DNA of 64,000 nucleotides, taken from Candidatus Eiseniibacteriota bacterium (GTDB lineage: Bacteria; Eisenbacteria; RBG-16-71-46). The DNA lies in NCBI GenBank assembly GCA_016710095.1, contig JADJLL010000004.1:124001-188000 (forward strand), given 5' to 3'. The translations under genes were made by a program, and so were the position numbers. Below the pieces are notes generated by a model, which made no database searches, had not been told where the DNA came from, and worked only from the letters and a program-made list of their open reading frames with translations. The stretch's first letter is position 1. The number at the start of each line of letters is the position of its first letter. Positions 1-9,884 of the stretch are shown piece after piece.

Positions 1-244
1 CGCATCCTCGCCCCGCCGGGAAATGATGGCAACCGGGCCCTTGGTCCCGCTCCCCGAGGGGAAGAACCCCAGCAAACGGTTGCGGTGGACGGAGAGCGCC
101 CCCTACTCTGCGCCACAACCCTGCTCTTCCGACCGTCCCGCGCCGTCCCGCGCAGGGCGGGTCGTTCCTGTCCCCGGCGACGGACCGCTGGCGTTCAGGC
201 CCCCCCGGGCCATGCCATGCGCCGTCGCGACGAGGTTTGCCGAC
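1..244 (+). other. structured 5' leader of the giant DUF11 gene
   Basis: No convincing gene lies here. An open frame continues upstream of the chosen start, but its composition is arginine/proline-rich and not protein-like. The first 90 bases can fold: bases 29-33 pair with 79-83, enclosing two smaller stems (34-37 with 46-49, and 58-61 with 67-70 around a five-base loop). This could be a regulatory leader or only GC-rich folding. I could not match it to a known riboswitch class. Confidence 0.35.
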
Positions 245-3200
245 GTGACGCATTCCCCCTTCCGGCTTCCGCTCCGAGGCGTCCGACTCCTTTGTAGCGC
301 CGCTCTCGCCCTGACCCTCACCGCCTTGCCGGATCGGGCGCACGCCGAGGGCAGCGCCACGCTCATTCAAAGTGGCGGCTACCGGCCGTTCCTCGAGTAC
401 CGGGACGACTTCACCGAGAACTCGACGCTGCACCGGCGCACGATCGTGAAGGTGTACGCCGCCGCAGGCGACACGATCCTGCTGGGCTCGAGCGCCAACG
501 GCGTCGCCCAAGGCCGGATCCGCGTCCGCAATCCGCTCGGCGGCGCGACCCTCGCGAGCCCCTCGCTCGGCGTCATCACGACGCTGGCGCAGGAGCAGGC
601 CGGTCCGCTGCCCAACGCGGGCGGCTTCCGCCCGATCGCGATTCCCGTGCAGGCCGGGCAGGCTGGCGTCTGGGAGATCTACTTCACGACCCCGGACTCG
701 ACGAGCAACGCCAACCCGCCGCAGGTGCCGGTCGGGAGCACGTGGATCCAGCGCAACGACGTGGGGTACGTCGCCGCCTGGGACGTGACGGTGCGCAACA
801 GCGCGGGAGCCACGGTGCCGGGACGGGCATACGTGAACAACCTCGCGATGAACATGGGCGGTCCGAGCGCGACGCTGTCGAGCCAGGTCTGGCTCCAGAC
901 GCGCGACGGCTTCCGCTACCGCGTGGACGTGAACGGCGCGCAGCCGTTCGGCTTCCACCTGTTCGCGAACAACAAGGGCTTCACCGACGCGCTCGGCTTC
1001 CCGCTCTACCGCTCGGTGAACATGGCCGGCTCGCGCTTCCACGACCCGGACCTCGAAGACACTCCGGCCGACGTGACGCACAAGATCTTCTTCAACGCGC
1101 CGGCGCTCGACCTGCCGTCGTCCGCACCGACCCCGACGGGCTCGACGTGGCTGCTCACGACGCCGTTCGTCGCCACGGTGAGCAACTTCCGCTTCGTGGG
1201 CGCGGACGGCACCACGGGCCAGGCGGCCTCCGGCATCGGCGGCACGTTCTCGTTCCAGAGCACCGGCGTGGGCAACTTCGTCGTCCGCATCGACCTCGAC
1301 GCCGACGGCAGCTTCGTCGGCGCGGCCGACCGCGCGCTCATCGGCGTCGCGGCGGTGGGCACGAACTCGATTCCCTGGGACGGCCTCGACGGACTCGGCC
1401 GCCGCGCGAACCCGTCCGGCGACCCGTCCAACGTCTTCGCTCGGGTCACGCTGCTGGGCGGTGAAGTCCACTTCCCCTACATCGACGCCGAGAACAACAC
1501 GAACGGTCTCGTGATCGAACGCCAGACCGGCGCCGGCGCCCCCGACTACACCATCTTCTTCGACGACCGCGCGGTGGGTGGCGCGTTCGCCGTCCCGCCG
1601 GCCGGCGAGAACAGCGTGAGCGGCGGCCACAAGTGGACGAACTTCCTCGGCGACGTCCGCGGCATGGACACGTGGGCGTTCGTGCCGGGCGCGACGCTCG
1701 AGCTCGAAACGGAAGTGATCGTCCGCGACGCCGACCTCGAACTCGTCGCCAAGACGCACTCGCCCGATCCGTTCGTCGCGGGCCAGACGGTCAACTGGAC
1801 GATCCTCACGCGCAACAACGGCCCGGACTCGGTGTACTCGGCCGTCGTGCTCGACACGCTGGACGCGCGCGTCTCGAACGTCACGCTCGCCGGCTCGTCG
1901 CACGTCGGCGGCGCGATCCTCGGCACGACCGTCACGGGCCAGGTCTTCCGCGCGACGATCGACCTGCCGCCCGGCGGCACGGCCACGTTCGACCTCGCCG
2001 GAACGCTCTCGCCCTCGGCGAGCGGCGCGCTGCTCAACCGCGCGCTCGCGCTGCGCGGCGACGACCAGGGCGACGTGGACGATCCGCTGCGCATCGGCGC
2101 CGGCAACAACAGCAAGCGCGACACGGCACAGATCATCCCGGCCGCTCCGGACATCGCGCTCGACAAGTCGCACACGGGCGCCACGTTCACGCTCGGCACG
2201 CACGGGCTCTGGACGCTCGCGATCACGAACCTCGGCAATCTCGCCACGACCGGCGACGTGATCGTGCGCGACACGATGCCCGACGGCATGAAGGTCGTCG
2301 ACGCCTCGTCGAACGACCGCCACTGGTCGTTCGCGTTCAGCCCGGACAGCTCCATCGTGACGGCGACCTACGACGCGCCGGTCGCGGTGAGCGCCTCGAC
2401 GGCCTTCGTGATCGACGTGATCGCGTTCGCGCAGGCGGTGCCTTCGGTCACCAACTACGCCACGGCGAGCACGCCGGGCGACGACGACCCGACCAACGAC
2501 CGCGACTCCGACACCGTGCCCATCGCGGCGCAGACGGACCTCGCGCTCGACAAGTCGCACACGGGCTCGTTCGCAGTCGGCTCGAACGCCGAGTGGACGT
2601 TCACGGTCTCGAACCTCGGGCCCGCGTCCTCGCTCGGCACGACGGCGGTCGTGGACACGCTGCCCGCCGGCACCACGTACGTGAACGGCTTCGGCGAGAG
2701 CTGGCTCGTCACGCACTCGGGCGGCATCCTGAACGCGCGCTACCTCCCGACGATCCCGCCGGGCGAGTCACGCTCCTTCACGGTGACGGTCGCGGTGGAC
2801 GCGGCGGCCTATCCGTCGGTCACGAACTCCGCGGTCGTCGTGAACCCGACCGACCTGAACCCGGACAACAACCGCGACACGGACACCGTGCCGGTCACCG
2901 GGCTCGTGAACCTCACGATCGACAAGAGCCACGCGGTGACGCCGTGGCAGTCCGGTTCGACGGGCGTGTGCGACTTCCTCGTCTCGAACACGGGCAACAT
3001 CGCGTCGAGCGGCGCGATCACCGTGCGCGACACGCTGCCCGTGGGCCTCACATTCGCGAGCGCGGCCGCGCAGGCGCCGTGGACGATCTCGCACGCGGGC
3101 GGCATCGTGACCGCGACGAGCAACGCCGCGATTCCCGCCGGCGGCTCGAGCAGCTTCTCGTTCACCGTGAACGTCTTCCCCGCCGCGTTCCCGAGCGTGA

Positions 3201-6200
3201 CGAACGTCGCGAACGTCGAGGGCGGTGGTGACGGCGATCCGTTCGACAACCGCGACGAAGACCCGACCACCGTGCTCGGCCAGCCCGACATGGCGATCGA
3301 CAAGTCGCACTCCGGCTCGTTCACCGCGGGCGCCGACGCGAACTGGCGCGTGTTCGTCCAGAACATCGGCAACGCGAACGCCGTGCAGCCGGTCGTGCGC
3401 GACACGCTGCCCGCCGGCGTCGCGTTCGTCTCCGGCACGAACGCCGCGTGGAGCTTCGTCGCCGTCGGCCAGGTCGTGACCGCGACGTACAACGGCACGC
3501 TCGCGCCGAACGCCACGAGCCTCTTCACGCTCAACGTGCACCTCGACGAGAACGTCCCGACGACGGTCACGAACGTGGCCGCGGTCAGCGTTCCCGGCGA
3601 CTCCGATCCTTCCAACGATCGCGACGTCGACCCGGCGAACGTGAACCTGCTGCCCGACCTCACGCTCGACAAGTCGCACACCGGCTCGTTCGCGATCGGC
3701 ACGAACGGCACGTGGACGGTCACGGTCACGAACCTCGGACCCGGCGCGACCACGTCGGCGTTCGCGGTGCTCGACACGCTGCCCGCGGGCGTCACCTTTG
3801 TGAGCGGCTCGGGCGCGGGCTGGACGTTCTCGCACAGCAACGGCGTCGTGACCGCCGGCCACACGGGCGTGCTCGCGGCGAACGCGAACACGTCGTTCAC
3901 GCTCACCGTGCTCGTCGGGCAGGCGGCCTATCCGCAGGTCACGAACGTCGCGGCCGTCATCGACGGTGGCGACGTCACGCCGGTCAACAACCGCGACACC
4001 GACACGGTGCCGGTGCTCGGCGCTCCCAACCTGACCATCGACAAGCGTCACACGGCGCCCTTCACGGCGCCGGGCGCGGGCACGTACACGATGGTGCTCA
4101 CCAACATCGGCACGCTGCCGACGAGCGGCACGATCACCGTGCGCGACACGCTGCCCACGGGCCTCACGTACACGAGCGGCGCGGGCACGGACTTCACCGT
4201 GAGCGCGGCCGGCTCGATCGTCACGGCGACCCGCAACACGGTGATCGCGGCGGGCGACAGCGCGAAGTTCGACGTCGTCGTCGCGGTGGCGCAGGAAGCC
4301 GTGCCCGGCGTGACGAACGCCGCGGTGGTCTCCGGCGGCGGCGACCTCACGCCCGACGACAATCGTGACGTGGATCCGACGCCGGTCGCGGGCACGCCCG
4401 ACGTGCTCGTGGACAAGACGCATCCCGGCACCTTCACACCCGGCATCCTCACGAACTGGCGTCTCGAAGTGCGCAACGTGGGAACGGTCGCGACGACCGG
4501 CGCCACGGTGGTGCGCGACACGCTGCCGGCCACGGTGACGTTCGCCTCGGCGAGCGGCTCGGGCTGGACGTTCGCCGTCACGGGACAGGTCGTGGTCGCG
4601 ACGCACACGGGTGCGATCGCGGCGAACGGCTCGACGTTCTTCACCATCAACATCCGTCCGACCGCGCAGTCGGTGCCGTCGGTGACCAACGTCGCCACGG
4701 TGAGCACGCCCGGCGACGTGAACCCGGGCAACGACCGCGACACCGACACGGCTCCGGTCAACGCGCTGCCCGACCTGGCGATCTTCAAGCGCCACGCCGG
4801 CACGCTGTCGGTGGACGGCACGACCACGTACACGATCACGGTGCGCAACGTGGGCGCCGGCCCGACGTTCGCGCAGGCCGCGGTGCTCGACACGATGCCG
4901 ATCGGCGTGACGTTCCTGCGCTTCTCGGACGGCAACGACGAGGGCTGGACGACCACGAGCCTCGGCCGCGTGGTGTCCGCCACGTGGTCGCCCGTGCTCG
5001 CGCCGGGCGACAGCGCGACGTTCTCGTTCGTCGCGGCCATCTCGGCCTCGGCGGCGCCGGAAGCGGTCAACTCGGCGGTCGTCACGACGTCGGGTGACGC
5101 GAACCCGGCCAACGACCGCGCGGTGGATCGCGCGCCGGTGGACTTCCGCTCGCTGCTCTCGGTGAACAAGACCGCGAGCCCCGAACTGGTGCAGCTCGGT
5201 GACGTGGTCGCCTACACCGTGCAGGTGCGCAACGACGGCAACGTGCCGGTCGGCGACCTCGTGGTGAACGACCGCCTGCCCGCCGGGTTCGTCTTCCTGC
5301 CCGGCTCGGCGACGGTCAACGGCCGCACGATCGCCGATCCCGCAGGCGCGCCCGGCGCGCAGCTCGCGTTCACGATCGGCTTCCTCGACGCGGCGCGCGA
5401 ACTCACGCTGCGCTACCGCGTGGCGGTGGGCGCGGGCTCGAACATGGGCCGCAACCTCAACGTCGCCGTGGCGCAGAGCGTGCAGCGCAACCAGACCTCG
5501 CCGCCGTCGTCGGCCGCGGTCGAAGTGCGCGGCGGCGTCTTCGCCGAAGAAGGCATCATCACCGGCAAGCTCTACGTGGACTGCGACTGCGAGCACGACG
5601 GCGCGCAGGGCCGTGAGGAGCTCGGCATTCCCGGCGTGCGCCTGTACCTCGAGGACGGCACGTCGGTCGTGACGGACGTGGAAGGCAAGTTCCACTTCCC
5701 GAACGTCCGCCCGCGCACGCACGTCGTGCGTGTCGACGTGAACACGCTCCCGAAGGGCGCGAAGCTCGCGGCCTTCGGCACGCGCCACGCCGGCGAGTCC
5801 ACGTCGCAGTTCGTGGACCTGCACAAGGGCGAGCTGTTCCGCGTGGACTTCGCCGAGGTCTCGCACGACCCGGCGGTGCTCGCGCAGGTGAAGGCGCGCC
5901 GCGAGCGCGGCGAAGTGGGCGGCACGTTCGTCACGTCCGAAGTCACGACGTCCGGAGGCGCGACCGACCGGCTCACGGTGACGCGCTCGAGCGGCGGTGA
6001 CGCCGTCTCGACCGGCGTGGACCTTCCCGCCGCGCTCGCGAACGGCGAGCGCACGGTGCAGGTGGTTTCGGACGGCGCCGCCGACGGCGCTCCCGCCGGA
6101 TCGGCGGCCGTCGGAACACCGGACCACGTCCACATCCGCGTGCGCGACGAGCACGGCGCGGTGAGCACGATGACCGCGACCTTCCCCGCGCCGCGTTCGA

Positions 6201-8641
6201 AGTTCCAGCTGTCCGGTCTCGTCGAAGGACGCGTGGACTTCCGCAACAAGTCGGACGGCGAACTCGGCGGCTACCCGCGCGACCGCTTCATGGACGCGCT
6301 CGGCGACGTCGCGTTCGATTCCGATAGCGGCAAGACGTCCGGCGGCGCGCGCGGCGCGCTGTTCGGCACGGGCGAAGTCGGCAACCTCGGCGCCCTCACG
6401 CTGCGCTACGACACGCAGGCCGATCCCGACCGCCGCTTCATGCGCGACATCCGTCCGGACGACGGATACGACGTGTGGGGCGACGCGTCGCTGCTCGAGT
6501 TCGGCGCGCGTTCGCGCAGCAGGCTCTACGCGCGGTTCGACCGTGGCGAGTCGTTCGCGATGTTCGGCGACCTCTCGACCCCGCGCGCCGAATCGCAGCA
6601 GCTCGGCGCGTTCGACCGCAGCGTGAACGGCGCCATGGGCCGCATGCAGGCCGGCGCGCTCGAGTTCTCGGGCTTCGCCAGCCGCGGCACGAGCCACCAG
6701 CAGATCGACGAGATCGCCGGCATGGGCGTCTCGGGTCCGTACGCGCTCTCGCGCGCGGACGCCGTGATGAACAGCGAGCGCGTCGAACTCGTGACGCGCG
6801 ACCGCAGCCAGCCGGCTCGCATCCTGAATCGCGTGCCGATGACGCGGTTCGTGGACTACACCGTCGAAGCGTTCACGGGACGGCTGCTGTTCCGCCGTCC
6901 GGTGCCGAGCCTCGACTCCGACCTCAACCCGGTGTTCGTGCGCGTGACGTACGAGACCGAGTCGGTCGGTGACGACTACTGGCTCGCGGGCGGTCGCGCG
7001 GCGCTGCACGCCGGCGGCCTCACCGTGGGCGGCTCGTTCGCGCGCGACGACGATCCCGCGCACGCACGCGACCTCGCGAGCATCGACGCGCGCTTCACGC
7101 CCATCTCCGGCGTGACGCTCGTCGCGGAGTTCGCGCGCACGGACTCCGCGCGCGGCGGACTCGAGAGCGGCAGCACCGACGCCAAGCGCGCCGAGCTGAC
7201 GGCGGTGCGCGGCCGCGCCAACCTGCGCGCCTGGGGCCTGCGCGTGGACTCGGGCTTCGACAACGCGAGCGCGGGCGTGAGCCCGGGCCGCGAGGAGCTG
7301 GGCGGCACGGCGCGCCTGTCCGTGGGCCCGAAGACGGCGCTGTTCGCGACCGCGCTTCGTACCCGCGACATCGTCACCGACGGCCAGCGCCAGGGCGTCG
7401 ACGCCGGCGTCTCGCAGGCGATGGGCCAGTACCTCACCGCCGAAGCGGCGTTCCGTTCGGCGGAAGAGACGAACATCGCGGCGAGCGCACTGACCGTGGG
7501 CGCGACGCCGAGTGAGACCAGGAGCATCCGTGGCCGGCTCACGGCCTCGTTCCCGGGCCTGCGCCGCGCGACGGCGTTCGGCGAGTTCGAGCAGGACCTC
7601 GACGTCACGGCGCAGCGCCGTGCGGCGGTCGGGGCCGACGCTCCGCTCGTGAAGGGCGTGCGCGCGTACCTGCGCCACGAGAACAGCGCTTCGTTCGCCG
7701 GACCGTTCGCGCTCAACGAGACGCAGCAGCAGGCGAACACGGTGTTCGGCCTCACGGGCGACGGCAGCCGTGACCTCTACGGCGAGTACCGGGCGCGCGA
7801 CGCGTTCTCGGGACGCGACGCCGTGGCGGCGATCGGCCTGCGCCACCGCTGGGAAGTGAAGCGCGGCGTGCACGTCGACGGCGCGTTCGAACGGCTCACC
7901 GCGATCCGCGGCGGCTCGGGCGAGGCCACGTCGGCCGCGTTCGGCGCCGAGTACACGCGCGATCCGCTCTGGAAGGGCACGGCCCGCGTCGAACTGCGCA
8001 ACACGGCGGGCGCGGACTACTGGCTCGCCACGGGCGGCTTCGCTCGCAAGCTCACGCGCGACTTCACGGCGCTCGGCCGCGGTCAGTGGACCGAGACGAG
8101 CACCGACGACGAAATGCGCGCGCGACTCGGCATCGCTTACCGCCGCACCGACGACAACCGCTTCGACGCGCTCGCGCGGTGGGAAATCGCCCGCCGTCAC
8201 CCGACGCTCGACGGCGACTACGTGCACGAACACATCGCGTCGGCGCACGCGGCGTGGCAGGCGAACCGCGCACTGGCGATCGACGGCCAGCTCGCGGCGC
8301 GCTGGCTCGTCACGCGCACGGACGCGTTCAAGGCGCACACGGCGGTGCAGCTCGCGGCCGGACGCGCACGGTGGCAGTTCTCACCGCCGTGGGATGCGGG
8401 CCTGACCGGCCGCGTGCTCACGTCGAATCACTTCGACGAGAAGCAGTTCGGCGCAGGCGTCGAACTCGGCCGTGCGCTGGCCAAGAACCTGCGCGCGGCG
8501 GCGGGCTGGAACATGTTCGGGTTCCGCTCGGCCGGCCTCGCGGCCGCCGACGTGACCGACGCCGGCCCGTACGTGTCGTTCGGCTGGAAGTTCGACGAGA
8601 CGCTCTTCGGCGGTCTCGCGAAGGGAGGGGATGCCAAGTGA
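245..8641 (+). CDS. giant surface protein: DUF11 repeats, SdrD-B-like domain, outer-membrane beta-barrel
   Basis: About 2,798 residues. I chose the GTG at 245: it follows a GAGG site by about ten bases and opens a clear signal peptide (hydrophobic run, then AHA before the mature EG). Residues about 40-490 are an unassigned extracellular head. Residues about 497-1765 are ten DUF11 domains. Residues about 1772-1870 form an SdrD-B/carboxypeptidase-regulatory-like domain (GVRLYLEDG, then VEGKFHFPNV). Residues about 1985-2798 look like a large outer-membrane barrel with alternating polar and hydrophobic strands, ending in an aromatic-rich strand (YVSFGWKF). A related barrel is encoded at 29411-34060. 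The stop overlaps the GTG of the OmpA gene, so the two are probably co-translated. The likely role is a cell-surface stalk or adhesin; no enzyme motif is visible. The function is inferred from domain types only. Confidence 0.85.
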   Translation: MTHSPFRLPLRGVRLLCSAALALTLTALPDRAHAEGSATLIQSGGYRPFLEYRDDFTENSTLHRRTIVKVYAAAGDTILLGSSANGVAQGRIRVRNPLGGATLASPSLGVITTLAQEQAGPLPNAGGFRPIAIPVQAGQAGVWEIYFTTPDSTSNANPPQVPVGSTWIQRNDVGYVAAWDVTVRNSAGATVPGRAYVNNLAMNMGGPSATLSSQVWLQTRDGFRYRVDVNGAQPFGFHLFANNKGFTDALGFPLYRSVNMAGSRFHDPDLEDTPADVTHKIFFNAPALDLPSSAPTPTGSTWLLTTPFVATVSNFRFVGADGTTGQAASGIGGTFSFQSTGVGNFVVRIDLDADGSFVGAADRALIGVAAVGTNSIPWDGLDGLGRRANPSGDPSNVFARVTLLGGEVHFPYIDAENNTNGLVIERQTGAGAPDYTIFFDDRAVGGAFAVPPAGENSVSGGHKWTNFLGDVRGMDTWAFVPGATLELETEVIVRDADLELVAKTHSPDPFVAGQTVNWTILTRNNGPDSVYSAVVLDTLDARVSNVTLAGSSHVGGAILGTTVTGQVFRATIDLPPGGTATFDLAGTLSPSASGALLNRALALRGDDQGDVDDPLRIGAGNNSKRDTAQIIPAAPDIALDKSHTGATFTLGTHGLWTLAITNLGNLATTGDVIVRDTMPDGMKVVDASSNDRHWSFAFSPDSSIVTATYDAPVAVSASTAFVIDVIAFAQAVPSVTNYATASTPGDDDPTNDRDSDTVPIAAQTDLALDKSHTGSFAVGSNAEWTFTVSNLGPASSLGTTAVVDTLPAGTTYVNGFGESWLVTHSGGILNARYLPTIPPGESRSFTVTVAVDAAAYPSVTNSAVVVNPTDLNPDNNRDTDTVPVTGLVNLTIDKSHAVTPWQSGSTGVCDFLVSNTGNIASSGAITVRDTLPVGLTFASAAAQAPWTISHAGGIVTATSNAAIPAGGSSSFSFTVNVFPAAFPSVTNVANVEGGGDGDPFDNRDEDPTTVLGQPDMAIDKSHSGSFTAGADANWRVFVQNIGNANAVQPVVRDTLPAGVAFVSGTNAAWSFVAVGQVVTATYNGTLAPNATSLFTLNVHLDENVPTTVTNVAAVSVPGDSDPSNDRDVDPANVNLLPDLTLDKSHTGSFAIGTNGTWTVTVTNLGPGATTSAFAVLDTLPAGVTFVSGSGAGWTFSHSNGVVTAGHTGVLAANANTSFTLTVLVGQAAYPQVTNVAAVIDGGDVTPVNNRDTDTVPVLGAPNLTIDKRHTAPFTAPGAGTYTMVLTNIGTLPTSGTITVRDTLPTGLTYTSGAGTDFTVSAAGSIVTATRNTVIAAGDSAKFDVVVAVAQEAVPGVTNAAVVSGGGDLTPDDNRDVDPTPVAGTPDVLVDKTHPGTFTPGILTNWRLEVRNVGTVATTGATVVRDTLPATVTFASASGSGWTFAVTGQVVVATHTGAIAANGSTFFTINIRPTAQSVPSVTNVATVSTPGDVNPGNDRDTDTAPVNALPDLAIFKRHAGTLSVDGTTTYTITVRNVGAGPTFAQAAVLDTMPIGVTFLRFSDGNDEGWTTTSLGRVVSATWSPVLAPGDSATFSFVAAISASAAPEAVNSAVVTTSGDANPANDRAVDRAPVDFRSLLSVNKTASPELVQLGDVVAYTVQVRNDGNVPVGDLVVNDRLPAGFVFLPGSATVNGRTIADPAGAPGAQLAFTIGFLDAARELTLRYRVAVGAGSNMGRNLNVAVAQSVQRNQTSPPSSAAVEVRGGVFAEEGIITGKLYVDCDCEHDGAQGREELGIPGVRLYLEDGTSVVTDVEGKFHFPNVRPRTHVVRVDVNTLPKGAKLAAFGTRHAGESTSQFVDLHKGELFRVDFAEVSHDPAVLAQVKARRERGEVGGTFVTSEVTTSGGATDRLTVTRSSGGDAVSTGVDLPAALANGERTVQVVSDGAADGAPAGSAAVGTPDHVHIRVRDEHGAVSTMTATFPAPRSKFQLSGLVEGRVDFRNKSDGELGGYPRDRFMDALGDVAFDSDSGKTSGGARGALFGTGEVGNLGALTLRYDTQADPDRRFMRDIRPDDGYDVWGDASLLEFGARSRSRLYARFDRGESFAMFGDLSTPRAESQQLGAFDRSVNGAMGRMQAGALEFSGFASRGTSHQQIDEIAGMGVSGPYALSRADAVMNSERVELVTRDRSQPARILNRVPMTRFVDYTVEAFTGRLLFRRPVPSLDSDLNPVFVRVTYETESVGDDYWLAGGRAALHAGGLTVGGSFARDDDPAHARDLASIDARFTPISGVTLVAEFARTDSARGGLESGSTDAKRAELTAVRGRANLRAWGLRVDSGFDNASAGVSPGREELGGTARLSVGPKTALFATALRTRDIVTDGQRQGVDAGVSQAMGQYLTAEAAFRSAEETNIAASALTVGATPSETRSIRGRLTASFPGLRRATAFGEFEQDLDVTAQRRAAVGADAPLVKGVRAYLRHENSASFAGPFALNETQQQANTVFGLTGDGSRDLYGEYRARDAFSGRDAVAAIGLRHRWEVKRGVHVDGAFERLTAIRGGSGEATSAAFGAEYTRDPLWKGTARVELRNTAGADYWLATGGFARKLTRDFTALGRGQWTETSTDDEMRARLGIAYRRTDDNRFDALARWEIARRHPTLDGDYVHEHIASAHAAWQANRALAIDGQLAARWLVTRTDAFKAHTAVQLAAGRARWQFSPPWDAGLTGRVLTSNHFDEKQFGAGVELGRALAKNLRAAAGWNMFGFRSAGLAAADVTDAGPYVSFGWKFDETLFGGLAKGGDAK
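1733..5540 (+). repeat. ten tandem DUF11 domain repeats inside the giant surface gene
   Basis: Repeat starts, marked by a [DN]LxLDKSHTG-like motif, fall near 1733, 2150, 2536, 2909, 3289, 3656, 4027, 4399, 4771 and 5151. The spacing is about 367-386 bases after a longer first unit, or roughly 125 residues each. Units two to nine are very similar. Most junctions carry an acidic GDxxPxNxRDxD motif followed by xPV. Such internal repeats invite length variation by recombination and also make assembly difficult. Confidence 0.85.
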
Positions 8642-9822
8642 ATCGCACGCACACGCTGATCCGCTCGCTGTTCACGCTCGGCATCCTGTTCGCGCCCTTC
8701 TCGGCGACGCCGGCCTTCGCCGCCGCGAGCGACGGACTTCCCACCACGCTGCACGCTCCGGCGCAGCGCATGAGCGACGAAGCGATCGCCGCGGACCTCG
8801 CGGCGATCGACGGCTGCCGCGCGGCGCTGCAGACGGTCGTGCAGCAGAAGGGCCCGCAGCCGTGGCGGCAGGCCTTCGCCACCGCGTGGCTCGACGCCGC
8901 ACGCACGGAATACACCGACCACGACCGCACGGGCTTCGCCGAGGGCGCCTACCAGCGCGCGCTCGCGATCGTCCGCGAGATCGAGTCGGGCGCCGCCCCG
9001 GTGGACCACCAGTCGGTTCCGATCGCGGCCGACAGCATTCCCGGCAGCATGCGCGTGAAGCCGGAACTGTGGTCCGAGCTGCAGCGCCTCAAGCGCCACG
9101 AGGGCTTCAAGTGCGCCGAGGTGCAGATCGCGCGCCTCGAAGTGCAGCTCGCGTGGACCGGCAACGAGCAGGTGGACATGGGCGACTGCCACGCCTCGCC
9201 GCACCTGGCCGAGGCGCAGCGCCTCGCGTCGGAGGCGCGAGCGCTCGAAGAGGTGTGCAACGTCGCGCCCGTCACGCCGGCGCCCAAGCCGGTCGTGGTC
9301 GAGACGCCGAAGCCCGCGGTGCCGACGCGGGAAGAGCTGCGCATCCCGCGCAACGTGCACTTCGCGCTCGACAAGCACTTCATCTCCCCCGAGTCGCACA
9401 AGGTCATCGAGGGCATCGCGGCGCTGCTCCAGAAGTACCCGAGCATCCGCGTGCGCCTCGAAGGCCACACCGACTCGCGTGCGAGCGTCGCGTACAACCT
9501 CGCCCTCTCGCAGCGCCGCGTGAACGCGACGAAGGCGGTGTTCCTCGCCCTCGGCGTGGACTCCACGCGCATCAGCACGGACTTCAAGGGCAAGGGCGAC
9601 CTGTACTCGGAGGAGAAGGACACCCGCGGCTTCGCGCTCAACCGCCGAGTCGAGATGGTGTTCGTGGATTCCGACGGCCGCGACATCAAGGGCGAGCGCC
9701 AGGAAGGCGACCTGCAGCTGGAGGGCGCCACGCCGGTGCAGCCGAAGAAGCCCGCGGTGAGGAAGCCGGCCGCGAAGCCGGCGGCGGCCAAGCCCGCGGC
9801 GCCCGCGAAGCCGAAGCCCTAG
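8638..9822 (+). CDS. OmpA-family outer-membrane/peptidoglycan-binding protein
   Basis: 394 residues, starting at the GTG that overlaps the upstream stop (GTGA) and is preceded by a strong GGAGGGG site. A signal peptide ends at FAAAS (about residue 30). The middle is helical and acidic with several cysteines. The C-terminal OmpA domain (about residues 240-345) shows the family signatures LEGHTDSRAS and LSQRRVNATKAVFLALGV, then NRRVEMVF; this fold normally binds peptidoglycan. A lysine/alanine/proline-rich tail (KPAAKPAAAKP type) extends past the domain and could span or contact the cell wall. The coupling suggests it anchors or staples the DUF11 barrel protein to peptidoglycan (inference). Confidence 0.88.
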   Translation: MNRTHTLIRSLFTLGILFAPFSATPAFAAASDGLPTTLHAPAQRMSDEAIAADLAAIDGCRAALQTVVQQKGPQPWRQAFATAWLDAARTEYTDHDRTGFAEGAYQRALAIVREIESGAAPVDHQSVPIAADSIPGSMRVKPELWSELQRLKRHEGFKCAEVQIARLEVQLAWTGNEQVDMGDCHASPHLAEAQRLASEARALEEVCNVAPVTPAPKPVVVETPKPAVPTREELRIPRNVHFALDKHFISPESHKVIEGIAALLQKYPSIRVRLEGHTDSRASVAYNLALSQRRVNATKAVFLALGVDSTRISTDFKGKGDLYSEEKDTRGFALNRRVEMVFVDSDGRDIKGERQEGDLQLEGATPVQPKKPAVRKPAAKPAAAKPAAPAKPKP

Positions 9823-9844
9823 TTCGGCGACAGACTCACGAAAC

Positions 9845-9884
9845 GACGACCGGCGTCCGCCACCACGGCGGGCGCCGGCTCGTC
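9845..9884. terminator. strong hairpin between convergent genes
   Basis: A stem of about 17 pairs (GACGA-CCGGCG-CCGCC arms with one bulge and one wobble) closes around ACCAC. It sits between the OmpA stop and the kinase stop and overlaps the latter by two bases. There is little T-run on either side, so it is a candidate bidirectional terminator from structure and position. Confidence 0.6.

Noticed and set aside
1733..5540. Regular spacing suggested a CRISPR-like or satellite array
   Set aside because: The period is about 370 bases, units encode DUF11 domains in one frame, and there are no short identical repeats with unique spacers.
2768..8338. A 1,856-codon open frame on the minus strand inside the DUF11/barrel gene
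   Set aside because: Its translation is dominated by arginine, alanine, histidine and valine without domains, as expected for antisense frames in GC-rich genes; the plus-strand protein has clear DUF11 repeats.
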